Shown in pieces: positions 26,460-37,500 of a DNA stretch of 64,000 nt; the first letter of the stretch is position 1; every line of letters begins with the position of its first letter. The position numbers and the translations under genes were made by a program. Under the pieces are notes generated by a model that did not search any database, was not told where the DNA came from, and saw only the letters and a list, made by a program, of their open reading frames with translations. Source of the DNA: Streptomyces sp. NBC_00448 (GTDB taxonomy: Bacteria; Actinomycetota; Actinomycetes; Streptomycetales; Streptomycetaceae); the NCBI RefSeq assembly GCF_036014115.1, contig NZ_CP107913.1:3767001-3831000 (forward strand), read 5' to 3'.

Positions 26460-27413
26460 TCAACCCGCCGCCGCGAACGCGATGCCGTCGAGGATGTCGT
26501 GCTCGCTCACCACGACCTCCTTCGCGCCGGTGCGCTCCATGATGCGCAGCAGCACCAGGGCGCCCGAGGCGATCACGTCGACCCGGCCCTCGTGCATCGA
26601 CGGGATCGCGGCGCGCTCGGCGTGGGTGGCGGCCAGCAGCCGGCCGGTGATCTCGCGGACCCGCTCGACCGGGACCCGGGAGTGGTGGATCGCGGCCGGG
26701 TCGTAGGCGGGCAGGTCCTGGGCGATCGCGGAGATCGTGGTGACCGAACCGGCCAGGCCGACCAGGGTGCAGGCCCGGTCGAGGGGGACGTCGGCGGCCG
26801 CCTGGTCGAGGGCCGCGTCGATGTCGGCGATGATCGCGGCGACCCGCTCGGGGGTCGGCGGGTCCACCACCGCGCCGTCCACCAGCAGATGGCGCTCGGT
26901 CATCCGCACGCAGCCGATGTCGACCGAGCGGGCGGCGGTCACCTCGCGGTCGCCCAGCACGAACTCGGTGGAGCCGCCGCCGATGTCCACCACCAGGTAG
27001 GGCGCGGCCAGGTCGGGGGCGCCGGTCAGTTCGCGGGTGGCGCCGGTGAAGGAGTACTCCGCCTCCTGGGCGCCGGAGATCACCTCGGGGCGCACCCCGA
27101 GGAGGGCGACGACACCGTTCACGAAGTCGTCGCGGTTCTCCGCGTCGCGCGACGCGGAGGTGGCCACGAAGCGGATGTGCTCCGGCGCCACCCCGTGCGC
27201 GCCGATCACCTCGGCGTACTCCCGGCAGGCCGCGAAGGTGCGCTCCAGCGCCTCCGGGGCGAGCCGGCCGGTGCGGTCCACGCCCTGCCCGAGCCGGACG
27301 ATCCGCATCCGCCGGTCCAGGTCGGTGAGGCCGCCCGTGGCCGGGTCGACGTCGGCGACCAGCAGCCGGATCGAGTTCGTGCCACAGTCGATCGCGGCCA
27401 CCCGTACCGTCAC
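26460..27413 (-). CDS. ppx: Exopolyphosphatase / Ppx-GppA family
   Basis: This 317-residue ASKHA-fold phosphatase hydrolyses polyphosphate or pppGpp. VAAIDCGTNSIRLLVADV is the phosphate-1 loop, EAEYSFTGAT the catalytic Glu region, and VVDIGGGSTEFVLG the phosphate-2 loop. The length of about 315 residues corresponds to the short actinobacterial Ppx without a C-terminal HD domain. GTG start at 27413 overlaps the upstream DUF501 stop by 4 nt (GTGA), so the two are translationally coupled. The chain FtsB-like, DUF501, ppx is a common actinobacterial order downstream of eno. Confidence 0.92.
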   Translation of the reverse strand: MTVRVAAIDCGTNSIRLLVADVDPATGGLTDLDRRMRIVRLGQGVDRTGRLAPEALERTFAACREYAEVIGAHGVAPEHIRFVATSASRDAENRDDFVNGVVALLGVRPEVISGAQEAEYSFTGATRELTGAPDLAAPYLVVDIGGGSTEFVLGDREVTAARSVDIGCVRMTERHLLVDGAVVDPPTPERVAAIIADIDAALDQAAADVPLDRACTLVGLAGSVTTISAIAQDLPAYDPAAIHHSRVPVERVREITGRLLAATHAERAAIPSMHEGRVDVIASGALVLLRIMERTGAKEVVVSEHDILDGIAFAAAG

Positions 27414-27925
27414 TTGGCGGTCCCCTCACCGGTGCAGGGGCCCTTGGCCCACCACTCGGGCAGCAGCGCGAGCGTCTCGTCGCCGAGCGGGTTGACGCCC
27501 GGGCCCGCGGCCAGCGAGTGGGCGGCGAGCACGTGCAGGCACTTGACGCGGTCGGGCATCCCGCCCGCACTGGGGAAGCCGGGCAGCACCTCGATGGCGT
27601 CGCGGCGGGCGAGGTAGTCCTCGTGGGCGGCGCGGTAGGCGGCGGCCAGCTCCTCGTCCTCGGCGAGCCGGGCGGTCATCCGCTTCATCACGCCCTCCGC
27701 CTCCAGGGTGCCGATCGCGGAGGCCGCGCGCGGGCAGGTGAGGTAGTACGTCGTCGGGAAGGGACTGCCGTCCTCCAGCCGGGGCGCGGTCTCGACGACG
27801 TCCGGGTTGCCGCAGGGGCATCGGTGCGCGACGGCGCGCAGCCCGCGCGGCTCGCGGCCGAGCTGCGCGCGCACGGCGGCGATGTCGGACTCGGTGGGCG
27901 GGGTCTGTTCCGGGGTGGTGTCCAT
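27410..27925 (-). CDS. DUF501 domain protein
   Basis: This 171-residue conserved actinobacterial protein has RCPCGNPDVVETAPRL (paired cysteines), FPTTYYLTCPRAASAIGTLE (third Cys) and GGMPDRVKCLHVLAAHSLA (fourth Cys plus His). The four cysteines suggest a metal or Fe-S site. Function is unknown. It is encoded between the FtsB-like gene and ppx in a likely operon with eno. ATG 27925; the ribosome-binding site is weak. Confidence 0.88.
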   Translation of the reverse strand: MDTTPEQTPPTESDIAAVRAQLGREPRGLRAVAHRCPCGNPDVVETAPRLEDGSPFPTTYYLTCPRAASAIGTLEAEGVMKRMTARLAEDEELAAAYRAAHEDYLARRDAIEVLPGFPSAGGMPDRVKCLHVLAAHSLAAGPGVNPLGDETLALLPEWWAKGPCTGEGTAK

Positions 27926-28029
27926 GAGCCGTTCTGCTTTGCGGTGTGCGGGAGTTCGGGCGGCGGGGGTCGGGACGGGCGGCGGGGCGGAGCGGGACCG
28001 CGGGCCGGGGCCCGCGGGGGCTTCGGCGG

Positions 28030-28539
28030 TCAGCGCCGGGGGGCCGCTGCCGCGTCGGCCTGGTCGACGCCGTCCCACATGTTGTCGTACCACGGGCGGT
28101 GCGCGGCGGCCTCGTCGGTGGCGCGGCGCTCTGCGGCGGGGTCGGGGTCGCCGGTGCCGGCGCTGCCCGCGACCGAGTAGCCGGTCTCGCCCGGCAGCAC
28201 GAGGTGCAGGTGCGCGCGGGCCTGGGTGCGGACGTAGTCCGGGTCCTGCCAGCGGGCCTTCTCCTCGCGCAGCTGCTCGACCTTCCGTTTCGCCTGCTGC
28301 GCGGCGCGGCGCTGGTCGGCGATGTCGGAGCGCTGGGCGATGTACTGCCGGGTCGGGTAGGCGAGCGCGACCACGAGCGCGCACAGCACCAGCGCCAGCA
28401 GCGCCGCGCGCCCGGTGAGCTTGTTGCGCCGCACCGGCCGCCGGGCCGCGGCACGGTAGACGCGCGCCTGCGCCTCCTGGCCGATGGCCTTGAGCCGGGC
28501 CGAGGTGGTGAAGCGGTCAGAGAAGCGGTCCGACCCCAC
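28030..28539 (-). CDS. FtsB/DivIC-like septum formation initiator
   Basis: This 169-residue bitopic protein has a basic cytoplasmic tail, one membrane helix (AALLALVLCALVVALAY, about 45-61), then a coiled coil (RSDIADQRRAAQQAKRKVEQ) and the DivIC signature KARWQDPDYVRTQARAHLHLV. It acts with FtsL/FtsQ at the divisome. GTG 28539 has GGGGAG 7 nt upstream. The C-terminal 40 residues are Asp/Ala-rich and variable. Confidence 0.88.
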   Translation of the reverse strand: MGSDRFSDRFTTSARLKAIGQEAQARVYRAAARRPVRRNKLTGRAALLALVLCALVVALAYPTRQYIAQRSDIADQRRAAQQAKRKVEQLREEKARWQDPDYVRTQARAHLHLVLPGETGYSVAGSAGTGDPDPAAERRATDEAAAHRPWYDNMWDGVDQADAAAAPRR

Positions 28540-28626
28540 GCCGTGACTCCCCTCGCCGTCCTGCTGACGGTCAGATGCGTACGTCCCCGCCCCACGGTAC
28601 GGGACCGGGTGCGGGGACGTCCGCAG

Positions 28627-28643
28627 GCTGACGGGACGTCAGC
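28627..28643 (-). terminator. Hairpin between eno and FtsB-like gene
   Basis: GCTGACG-GGA-CGTCAGC, a 7-bp stem with a 3-nt loop, between the enolase stop and the next start on the same strand. Confidence 0.45.
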
Positions 28644-28714
28644 CGCCGAGCGGTGGACGGCCGCCTGGGGCCCGGGGGCCCTCAGCGGCCGTCGGCGGCC
28701 GTCGGCGGCGGCGT

Positions 28715-30025
<1,311 letters not shown>

Positions 30026-30117
30026 TTATCAGGACGAGCCTAACCGGCTTCCCCACCCGCGTTGGCGGAAGGCCCGACCGCTGAGACGGCCGGCGGCCGC
30101 GGTCCCGCGGAAACGCG

Positions 30118-30157
30118 CCGGCCGGGCGCGCGCGGTTCGGTGCGCGCGCCCGGCCGG
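30118..30157 (-). terminator. Terminator hairpin after the Rpf gene
   Basis: A perfect 16-bp stem (CCGGCCGGGCGCGCGC at 30118-30133 with 30142-30157) and 8-nt loop, between the Rpf stop and the eno start on the same strand. Confidence 0.75.
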
Positions 30158-30193
30158 GGCGGTGGGGACCTTCGTTCCGGTGTTACCCGGTGT

Positions 30194-31216
<1,023 letters not shown>

Positions 31217-31405
31217 ACATTCCGGCGGTGGGCTCCAACTGCGCGCTCACGCTCGGCGGGTGGATATCGGCGCAGGTCGGGAGGGTGGCATTCGCGAGTT
31301 GACGATCGAACGGCCGAACGAGGCCGCGAGACCCTTGTCACATCGGCGGCGGCGGCCGGGAGTTGATACGTCCGGTTTGTCTTCCGGCCGCCACGCGCCT
31401 TCCGC

Positions 31406-32452
31406 TCAGCCGAGGTTGAGGATCTGTCCTGGTTTGATGAGGTTGGGGTCGTTGCCGATGAGGGCGTGGTTGGTCTCGTAGAGCTGGTGCCAGCCGCCGG
31501 CGACGTGGTGCGCGGCGGCGATGCCGGAGAGCGAGTCGCCGGAGCCGACCTCGTAACCGTCGGTGCTGCTCTTGCCCTCGGCGGGCTGCCCGGTGGACGG
31601 TTCGGCCCGGTGGGCGCCCTGGCTGCCGCTGCCGTTCGCGCCGTCGGAGGCGGGGGTGGGGTCGGCGGTCGAGAAGACCTCGGTCCTGGTGGCCCGGTCC
31701 TGGGCGGCCAGTTCGTCGTCGGTCGGGTCGTACGGCTTCCCGTGCCGGCCGGAGCCGGTGGTGGGCGTGCCCGGGTCGGTCGGCGTGCCCGCGGTCGGGG
31801 TGCCCGAGCCGGTCGGCGTCGTCGGCGACGTGGTGGGCGTGCCGGAGCCGGACGGCGGCGTGCTCGGGGTGCCGGTGGTGGGCGTGCCCGGGTCGGTCGG
31901 CGTGCCCGCGGTCGGGGTGCCCGAGCCGGTCGGCGTGGTCGGCGACGTGGTGGGCGTGCCGGAGTCGGACGGCGCGGTGGTCGCACCGGAAGTCGGCTGG
32001 ATGCCGGTGGGGCCCGACGGGTCGGGCGCCGGCGTGGCGGTCGGGTCGACGTCCGGCGTCGCGGTGTCGATGAGCAGCCCGGTGGTGAGCTCGCAGCCCG
32101 GCCACGCGTTGGGGCCGAGGTCGGTGAGGATCTTCTGGGCGACGGTGATCTGCTGCGCCCGGGTCGCGAGGTCGGGCCGCTTGGCGTACGTGTCGCCGCC
32201 GTACTGGTCCCAGGTGTCCTGGGTGATCGCCAGACCTCCGAAGAAGCCGTTGTCGGTGTTCGCGCCCCACACACCGCCGGTCTCGCATGCCGCCACCTTG
32301 TCCCAGGTGGTCGCGTCGGCCGCCTGGGCCGAGCCGGCGCTGATCAGGGGGAGCGCGATACCGACGCCTGTCGCGGCGGCGGTCGCCACGGTCACCACTG
32401 CCGCCGGGGCCTGCCGGGGGCGTCGGTGCCGGCCGTTACCGGACGAGAGCAT
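31406..32452 (-). CDS. Rpf-like secreted protein with duplicated Pro/Thr linker and LysM
   Basis: This 348-residue paralogue of the neighbouring Rpf protein has a signal peptide, an Rpf domain (WDKVAACETGGVW with the Glu, then FFGGLAITQDTWDQY), a long Pro/Thr/Gly/Ser linker (about 135-235) and LysM (YEVGSGDSLSGIAAAHHV, then IKPGQILNLG). The linker contains an almost perfect duplication of 101 bp with a 117-bp period (copies at 31757-31857 and 31874-31974), coding TPTTSPTTPTGSGTPTAG-type units. ATG 32452 follows AAAGG. There is no riboswitch in front of this one, so the two Rpf genes are regulated differently. Confidence 0.88.
   Translation of the reverse strand: MLSSGNGRHRRPRQAPAAVVTVATAAATGVGIALPLISAGSAQAADATTWDKVAACETGGVWGANTDNGFFGGLAITQDTWDQYGGDTYAKRPDLATRAQQITVAQKILTDLGPNAWPGCELTTGLLIDTATPDVDPTATPAPDPSGPTGIQPTSGATTAPSDSGTPTTSPTTPTGSGTPTAGTPTDPGTPTTGTPSTPPSGSGTPTTSPTTPTGSGTPTAGTPTDPGTPTTGSGRHGKPYDPTDDELAAQDRATRTEVFSTADPTPASDGANGSGSQGAHRAEPSTGQPAEGKSSTDGYEVGSGDSLSGIAAAHHVAGGWHQLYETNHALIGNDPNLIKPGQILNLG
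31757..31974. repeat. In-gene tandem duplication (117-bp period) in Rpf-like linker
   Basis: The 101-bp units at 31757 and 31874 differ at about two positions and keep the reading frame (39 codons per period). Confidence 0.8.
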
Positions 32453-32623
32453 GCGGTCGCCTTTCGTTCAAGCCCTAAGCCATTTCCGTGGGCCCTGCCA
32501 CGCGTCGTGCCATGGGCCACGCGGTACACGCCTTGCGTTGACCGCAGAACGTAGCGGGCTTGGCCAGTGCGTCACAAGTCGGTGTAGCGATCATCACGTC
32601 GCGATCACGGTGCTGACGCCGCG

Positions 32624-33916
32624 TCACCTGACGGGCGGCGCCTCGGCGGTGAACTCCACCGGCAGGGTACGCAGTCCACGCATGATCAGGCCACCGCGCC
32701 AGCGCAGTTCGGCCGGTTCCACGGCCAGCCGCAGGTCCGGCAGGCGGGTCAGCAGCGCGGCGAACGCGGTCCTCGCCTCCAGCCGCGCGAGCGGCGCGCC
32801 CAGGCAGTAGTGGATGCCGTGCCCGTAGCCGAGATGCGGGTTGTCGCGGCGGGCGAGGTCCGGGGTGTCCGGCGCGGCGAACCTGGCCGGATCGCGGTCA
32901 GCCGCGGCCAGCACCACCAGCACGGGGTCCCCGGCCGCGATCGGCCGGCCGCCGATCTCCAGCGGCCCGGTGGCGTACCGCCAGGTCGCCATCTCCACCG
33001 GGCCGTCGTAGCGCAGCAGTTCCTCGACCGCGGACTCCAGCAGCGTGCTGTCACCGGCCGACAGCGACTCCTGGAGGGCGTCGCGCTGCGCGGGGTGGGC
33101 CAGCAGGGTGTGCACCCCGTTGCCGATCAGGTTGACGGTGGTCTCGAAGCCGGCGAAGAGCAGGATGAAGGCCATCGCGGCGGCCTCGTTCTCCGTCAGG
33201 TGCTCGCCGTGGTCACTCGCCCGGATCAGCCCCGAGATCAGGTCGTCGCCGAGGTCGCCGCGCTTGCGGTGGATCAACTCGACGAGATACGCCCGCATCT
33301 TCTTCACCGCCCGGGCCACCCCACCGCGCGGCCCGCCACCCTGGCCCGGCACGGCGTGACGCACCATCATCCCGGCCCAGTCCCGGAAGTCGTCCTGGTC
33401 CTGCCTCGGCACCCCGAGCAGGTCGCAGATGGCGTAGATCGGCAGCGGGAAGGCGAACTCGTGGATGAGGTCCGCCTCGCCCCGGCCCGCGAACGCGTCG
33501 ATGAAACCGTCCGTCAACTCGCGTACCCGCGGCTCGAAGACCGCGACCGTACGCGGCGTGAACGCCTTCGACACCAGGCGGCGCAGCCGGGTGTGGTCGG
33601 GCGGGTCGATGTTCAGCAGATGCGTCGTCAGTTCCGCGGTCCGCTCCCCCGGGATGCCGGTCCTCCCTTTCGCGGCCGACTCCCCCGCGTGGTGCACCGG
33701 GTTCTTGCTCAGCCGCCCGTCGGCCAGCGCCTGCCGCGCGTCGGCGTACCGCGTCACGAGCCACGCCCCGACGCCGCTGGGCAGCGTCGTCCACCGCACG
33801 GGCGCGTGCTCGCGCAGCCACGCGTACGCGGGGTAGGGGTCGGTGGCGAACTCCCAGGAGAACAGTTCCGGCTGCGCCGGGGGCGTGCCGTTCGGCGGCG
33901 GGGGTAGGTCGGTCAC
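32624..33916 (-). CDS. Cytochrome P450 (CYP107-like)
   Basis: This 430-residue soluble monooxygenase has the I-helix oxygen-activation motif FAGFETT, the K-helix EELLR (ExxR) and the heme loop GYGHGIHYCLGAPLAR with the thiolate ligand Cys371. DHTRLRRLVSKAFTPR is the usual C-helix signature. GTG 33916 shows no separated ribosome-binding site, but TACGGT, 6 nt, GTG fits a leaderless start. It stands alone without a ferredoxin or biosynthetic genes. By location near eno/rpf it may correspond to the S. coelicolor CYP107U type linked to development; I cannot verify this. Substrate unknown. Confidence 0.9.
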   Translation of the reverse strand: MTDLPPPPNGTPPAQPELFSWEFATDPYPAYAWLREHAPVRWTTLPSGVGAWLVTRYADARQALADGRLSKNPVHHAGESAAKGRTGIPGERTAELTTHLLNIDPPDHTRLRRLVSKAFTPRTVAVFEPRVRELTDGFIDAFAGRGEADLIHEFAFPLPIYAICDLLGVPRQDQDDFRDWAGMMVRHAVPGQGGGPRGGVARAVKKMRAYLVELIHRKRGDLGDDLISGLIRASDHGEHLTENEAAAMAFILLFAGFETTVNLIGNGVHTLLAHPAQRDALQESLSAGDSTLLESAVEELLRYDGPVEMATWRYATGPLEIGGRPIAAGDPVLVVLAAADRDPARFAAPDTPDLARRDNPHLGYGHGIHYCLGAPLARLEARTAFAALLTRLPDLRLAVEPAELRWRGGLIMRGLRTLPVEFTAEAPPVR

Positions 33917-34096
33917 CCCCTGACCGTACCGGGCGCCCTCGTCCGCGCCGGGCCCGGGCGGACGATGCCACCGGGGCAACGTTTCCCCTGGTCAGCGCGG
34001 TCCCGGCGGGCTCGGTTCACCCTTTCGGGTGAGGGATCGTCGTCCGGCCTGGGTACGCTTTCCGTACGCGCCAAAATCCGTCGCATGGGAGCGCTG

Positions 34097-34723
34097 ATGA
34101 GCACCGCAGCCGAAGGCGATCAGGGCACGGGCCCCACCTGGCCTCTGCCGCCGCCCGGTGGGTGGACCGCGGACGACCTGGACCGCATTCCGGGCCTCCC
34201 GGCACACACCGAGATGATCGACGGAGGGCTGTTTTTCATGAGTCCGCAGACTTACTTCCACATGGCCGTATTGCGGCTCCTGGAAACTACGCTGCTGGAC
34301 CAGGCGCCGGAAGAGTACGACGTGGTCCGGGAGATGACTGTCACGCTAGATGAGCAGGACCGGCCGGAACCGGACCTGATGGTCGTGCCCTACTCTGCCC
34401 TGGACCGGATGCGGCAGACGTCGTTCGATCCGTCACAGATCGTCCTGGCGATCGAGGTCGTCTCGCCCGAGTCCGTGCGTCGCGACCGCGACGTCAAGCC
34501 GAGAAAGTACGCGAAGGCCGGCATCCGCCACTTCTGGCGGGTGGAGGAGAACGACGGCGCACCCGTGGTGTACGTCTACGAGATCGACCCCGCCGCAGGT
34601 TCGTACGCGATCACCGGTATCCACCACGAGCGGCTGAAGGTCGCGGCCCCCTTTGTCGTCGACGCCGATCTGACCAAGCTCCGCCGCGGCCGCCCCGGTG
34701 GGGAACCGACACAGGGTTCCTGA
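34097..34723 (+). CDS. Uma2-family putative restriction endonuclease fold protein
   Basis: This 208-residue protein has the DUF820/Uma2 layout: PGLPAHTEMIDGGLFFMSPQ, RPEPDLMVVPYSAL (PD), IVLAIEVVSPESVRRDRDVK (E-x-V with the downstream Lys) and KYAKAGIRHFWRVE. This is a PD-(D/E)xK nuclease core. Uma2 genes are abundant in actinomycetes with unclear function. ATG 34097 has GGGAG 5 nt upstream. Third-position GC is visibly lower than in neighbours (for example TTTTTCATGAGTCCGCAGAC), suggesting later acquisition. Confidence 0.85.
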   Translation: MSTAAEGDQGTGPTWPLPPPGGWTADDLDRIPGLPAHTEMIDGGLFFMSPQTYFHMAVLRLLETTLLDQAPEEYDVVREMTVTLDEQDRPEPDLMVVPYSALDRMRQTSFDPSQIVLAIEVVSPESVRRDRDVKPRKYAKAGIRHFWRVEENDGAPVVYVYEIDPAAGSYAITGIHHERLKVAAPFVVDADLTKLRRGRPGGEPTQGS

Positions 34724-34736
34724 TCCCGAGCCCCGA

Positions 34737-35441
34737 TCAGCCGGCGGCCAGGGCCTCCCTGCTGAGGTGGTCGGACTGGCGGGTGGTCTCGGGGAGGCGG
34801 TAGCGCGGGGACAGGTCCAGGACACGGGCGCAGGCGGTCGGCAGGTCGATCAGATGACCGGTGGAGACGTAGACCGGCTTGACGCGGCTCTGGGTGCGCA
34901 GCGCGCGGCCGACCACCTCGCCGTCGTCCACCAGGTCGGCGTGGTCGCCGCGGTCCGGGCCGAGGGCGGCCGGGTCGTGCCGGCCGGTGAAGGGGGTCTT
35001 GGCGACGCCCGCGGTCGGCAGGCCGGTGAGCACCCCGAGGTGGCAGGCGAGGCCGAAGCGGCGCGGGTGGGAGCGGCCGTGCCCGTCGCAGAGCAGCAGG
35101 TCGGGGGTGGTCGTCAGCTTGCGCAGCGCGGCGACCAGGGCGGGCAGCTCGCGGAAGGCGAACAGGCCCGGAACGTACGGGAAGGCGGTGGTCGCGGCGG
35201 CGGTCGCGCGCTCGACCACGCCGAGGGTCGCCGTGTCGATCACCACGACGGCGGCCGCGACCAGGTCGCCGGTGCCGCGCCCGTCGCCGGCGTAGGCGAC
35301 GTCGAGGCCCGCGACCAGGCGGGGCGCGGCCGGCCCGGGGCCGCGGTGGTCGGCGAGCGGCCGCAGCCGCTCCTGGAGGGCGAGGGCTTCGTCCTCGCCG
35401 GCCGGCCAGGCATAGGGGACGTCCAGCCGCACCGGCGTCAA
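34737..35441 (-). CDS. nfi: Endonuclease V
   Basis: This 234-residue DNA repair nuclease cleaves next to deoxyinosine. The active site is seen in VAGLDVAYAGD (first Asp), YVPGLFAFRELPAL (YxPGxxxFRE wedge and Glu), LLLCDGHGRSHPRRFGLACH (Asp, HPRR, A-H) and GVAKTPF (Lys). VKPVYVSTGHLIDL is the C-terminal signature. TTG 35441 overlaps the mazG stop by 4 nt and gives MTPVRLD; GTG 35432 is the alternative. The overlap implies a mazG-nfi unit combining pool sanitation and damaged-base repair. Confidence 0.9.
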   Translation of the reverse strand: MTPVRLDVPYAWPAGEDEALALQERLRPLADHRGPGPAAPRLVAGLDVAYAGDGRGTGDLVAAAVVVIDTATLGVVERATAAATTAFPYVPGLFAFRELPALVAALRKLTTTPDLLLCDGHGRSHPRRFGLACHLGVLTGLPTAGVAKTPFTGRHDPAALGPDRGDHADLVDDGEVVGRALRTQSRVKPVYVSTGHLIDLPTACARVLDLSPRYRLPETTRQSDHLSREALAAG

Positions 35442-36523
35442 CCGCCTTCCACGGTACGGCCGGTGGTGTCGGAGGCGTCGGTGTCCGCGTCGCCCGACGG
35501 ACCGGTACCGGTACCGGTCCGCGCCGCGCGACGCGCCTCCGCGGCCTTCGTCGCGGCCCGGTAGCGGCGTGCGGCCTGCCGCAGCGCGCGCTCCGGGTCG
35601 ATGCCGGCGGACTGCGCGGCGGCGGCCTCCGCGAGCAGGTGGTCGCCGAGCGCGGTCTCGTCGCCGGCACCGGGCGCGGCCGGGCCGGCGGGCAGCGGGA
35701 GTCCCGCGGCCCGCGCGCGGCCGGCGAGCTTCGCCGCGAGCGCGAGGGCGGGGGCAGCGACCGGGACGCCCTCGGTGACGGACTCCCGGGCCTTCTCGGC
35801 GCCCTTGCGCCGCAGCCAGATCGCGCGGACCTCCTCCGGGGTCCGGGCCTGCTCGTCGCCGAAGATGTGCGGGTGGCGGTGGATCAGCTTGGTGATCAGG
35901 CCCGCGGCGACGTCGTCGATGCCGTACGGCTCCTCCGGGTCGCCCTCGGCGATGGCCGCGTGGAAGACCACCTGGAGCAGCACGTCGCCCAACTCCTCGC
36001 GGACGGCGGTCCGGTCGCCCTCCTCGATCGCCTCGACCAGTTCGTACATCTCCTCGATGCCGTACGCGGCGAGGTCCTCGTGGGTGCGGGTGCTGCTCCA
36101 CGGGCACTCGGCCCTGATCCGGTCCATCACCCGCACCAGGTCGAGCAGTCGCGCGCCGGGCAGGTCGTACGACCCCGGCAGCAGCTCCAGTTCGGGCATC
36201 GCGACCCGGCCGGAGCCGCCCAGCCGGGCCAGCTCGTCGGTGACGGCCGGGTCCGCGCCGGCGTCCGGCGGCAGGTACACCACGGTGCGGCCGCCCGCGG
36301 TGGCGTCCACCAGCTGCTGCCCGGTCGGCGCCGCCGTCTCGACGGTGACACCGGCCTGCCGCAGGTAGGGCAGCTGCGGGTGGTCCGGGTCCGCGCACAG
36401 CACGCGGTCGGCCTCGCGCAGCACCTGCCACGCGGGCCAGGAGAGCAGGCCGGGCGCGACCCGGTGGCTCATGGTGAGCAGCACCAGGCGCCCGGGGGGC
36501 ACGGCGGCGGGTTCTTCGGTCAC
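35438..36523 (-). CDS. mazG: Nucleoside triphosphate pyrophosphohydrolase MazG
   Basis: This 361-residue protein hydrolyses NTPs to NMP and pyrophosphate. CPWSSTRTHEDLAAYGIEE, then MYELVEAIEEGDRTAVREEL, then GDVLLQVVFHA provide the MazG EExxE...ExxD metal site (about 140-190). The N-terminal 120 residues (LLTMSHRVAPGLLSWPAWQV) look like a degenerate remnant of the tetrapyrrole-methylase-like domain seen in YabN-type MazG. A second, partial helical region and an Ala/Arg/Thr-rich tail follow. GTG start is preceded by TACGTT and 6 nt, a leaderless-type layout. Endonuclease V follows with overlap. Confidence 0.9.
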   Translation of the reverse strand: MTEEPAAVPPGRLVLLTMSHRVAPGLLSWPAWQVLREADRVLCADPDHPQLPYLRQAGVTVETAAPTGQQLVDATAGGRTVVYLPPDAGADPAVTDELARLGGSGRVAMPELELLPGSYDLPGARLLDLVRVMDRIRAECPWSSTRTHEDLAAYGIEEMYELVEAIEEGDRTAVREELGDVLLQVVFHAAIAEGDPEEPYGIDDVAAGLITKLIHRHPHIFGDEQARTPEEVRAIWLRRKGAEKARESVTEGVPVAAPALALAAKLAGRARAAGLPLPAGPAAPGAGDETALGDHLLAEAAAAQSAGIDPERALRQAARRYRAATKAAEARRAARTGTGTGPSGDADTDASDTTGRTVEGG

Positions 36524-36655
36524 CCCTCGAACGTACCGCGCGCCGCCGGCCCGGCGATCACCCGCCCGGCGATCGACGGGGCGGGCGGCCGGGCGCGGGC
36601 GGGCGGGCGACGAGGCGGTCAGGGTCCGGCGGAGCGCTCAGGTCCGGCGAGGCGC

Positions 36656-37333
36656 TCAGGCGACGTCGGTGGGCGCGGCGGTGTCGTCGGGGCTCGTCAC
36701 CGGGGTCTTGTCGATCACCCACGGGTCCTTGACCTTGCCGATGGACGCGCTCTTGCCGTCCCAGACGCCGTACCGCGGGTTGATGTGCACATGGAGCGAC
36801 TTGGCGGTCTGCACCATGTAGTCCTCCAGCGCCTTCTCGCCGCCGTCGCTGCCCGGCTGGTACCCGAGCGCCGCGATGATCTTCGTGATCGCGATCTTCT
36901 CGTGCAGGTAGCTGTTGATCTGGTCGGGCGGCGTGCCGTACTGCGCGAGCATGCCGGCCTCGTAGCTCTTCTGGGAGCCGCCGGCGAGCTGCTGCACCTC
37001 GGCGTCGTACTCCCGCTGCACCTCGCCCGCGGACACCGTCAGCCCCTTGTCGGCGAGCGCCTTGTCCACCACCTGGGTCTGCACGATCACGTTGAGCACC
37101 TGGGTCGGCAGCTGGGTGGCGCCGGACACCGCCTGCGCGGCCTGCGGGTTGCCGTTCGCGGCCGTCCGCAGGTCCGAGACGCGCGCCTGCACGGTCGACA
37201 TGGCGATCCGCTGGTCGCCGACCACCGCGGCCGCGCCCGTGCGGTTGGGCCCCGACCCGCACGCGGTCAGTGCGGGCGAGGCCAGCAGCAGTGCGACTGC
37301 GGCGGTGGAGACGGCGGTACGGCGGCGGACCAT
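36656..37333 (-). CDS. SurA-N-like lipoprotein chaperone
   Basis: This 225-residue lipoprotein has signal ALLLASPALTAC (lipobox Cys near residue 24), then a SurA N-terminal-type helical domain (AAAVVGDQRIAMSTVQARVS, QLPTQVLNVIVQTQVVDKAL, EVQREYDAEVQQLAG). It has no PPIase (rotamase) domain. It probably assists folding of secreted proteins on the outer face of the membrane. ATG 37333 with GGAGG 5 nt upstream. Ends near a run of GC repeats before mazG. Confidence 0.85.
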   Translation of the reverse strand: MVRRRTAVSTAAVALLLASPALTACGSGPNRTGAAAVVGDQRIAMSTVQARVSDLRTAANGNPQAAQAVSGATQLPTQVLNVIVQTQVVDKALADKGLTVSAGEVQREYDAEVQQLAGGSQKSYEAGMLAQYGTPPDQINSYLHEKIAITKIIAALGYQPGSDGGEKALEDYMVQTAKSLHVHINPRYGVWDGKSASIGKVKDPWVIDKTPVTSPDDTAAPTDVA

Positions 37334-37500
37334 GGGTGCCTCCCGGCGGGTGATGGCGGGGAACAGCGGGGATGTTCTCCTCGCGTCTCGCGTCTCGCGT
37401 TCCTGGCGTGATGGATGATCGAGCACGAGGATATTGACCAACGGCGGCCGATATCCAGCACTCTGCACAACGTGATCCGGGCCGGGAGGGTTGCGGCCGG

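Noticed and set aside
26367..26460. CRISPR array
   Set aside because: The 16-nt units are contiguous with no spacers and no cas genes are nearby.
32624..33916. P450 as part of a secondary-metabolite cluster
   Set aside because: Neighbours are Rpf, Uma2, endonuclease V and MazG genes; there is no PKS, NRPS, terpene cyclase or ferredoxin.
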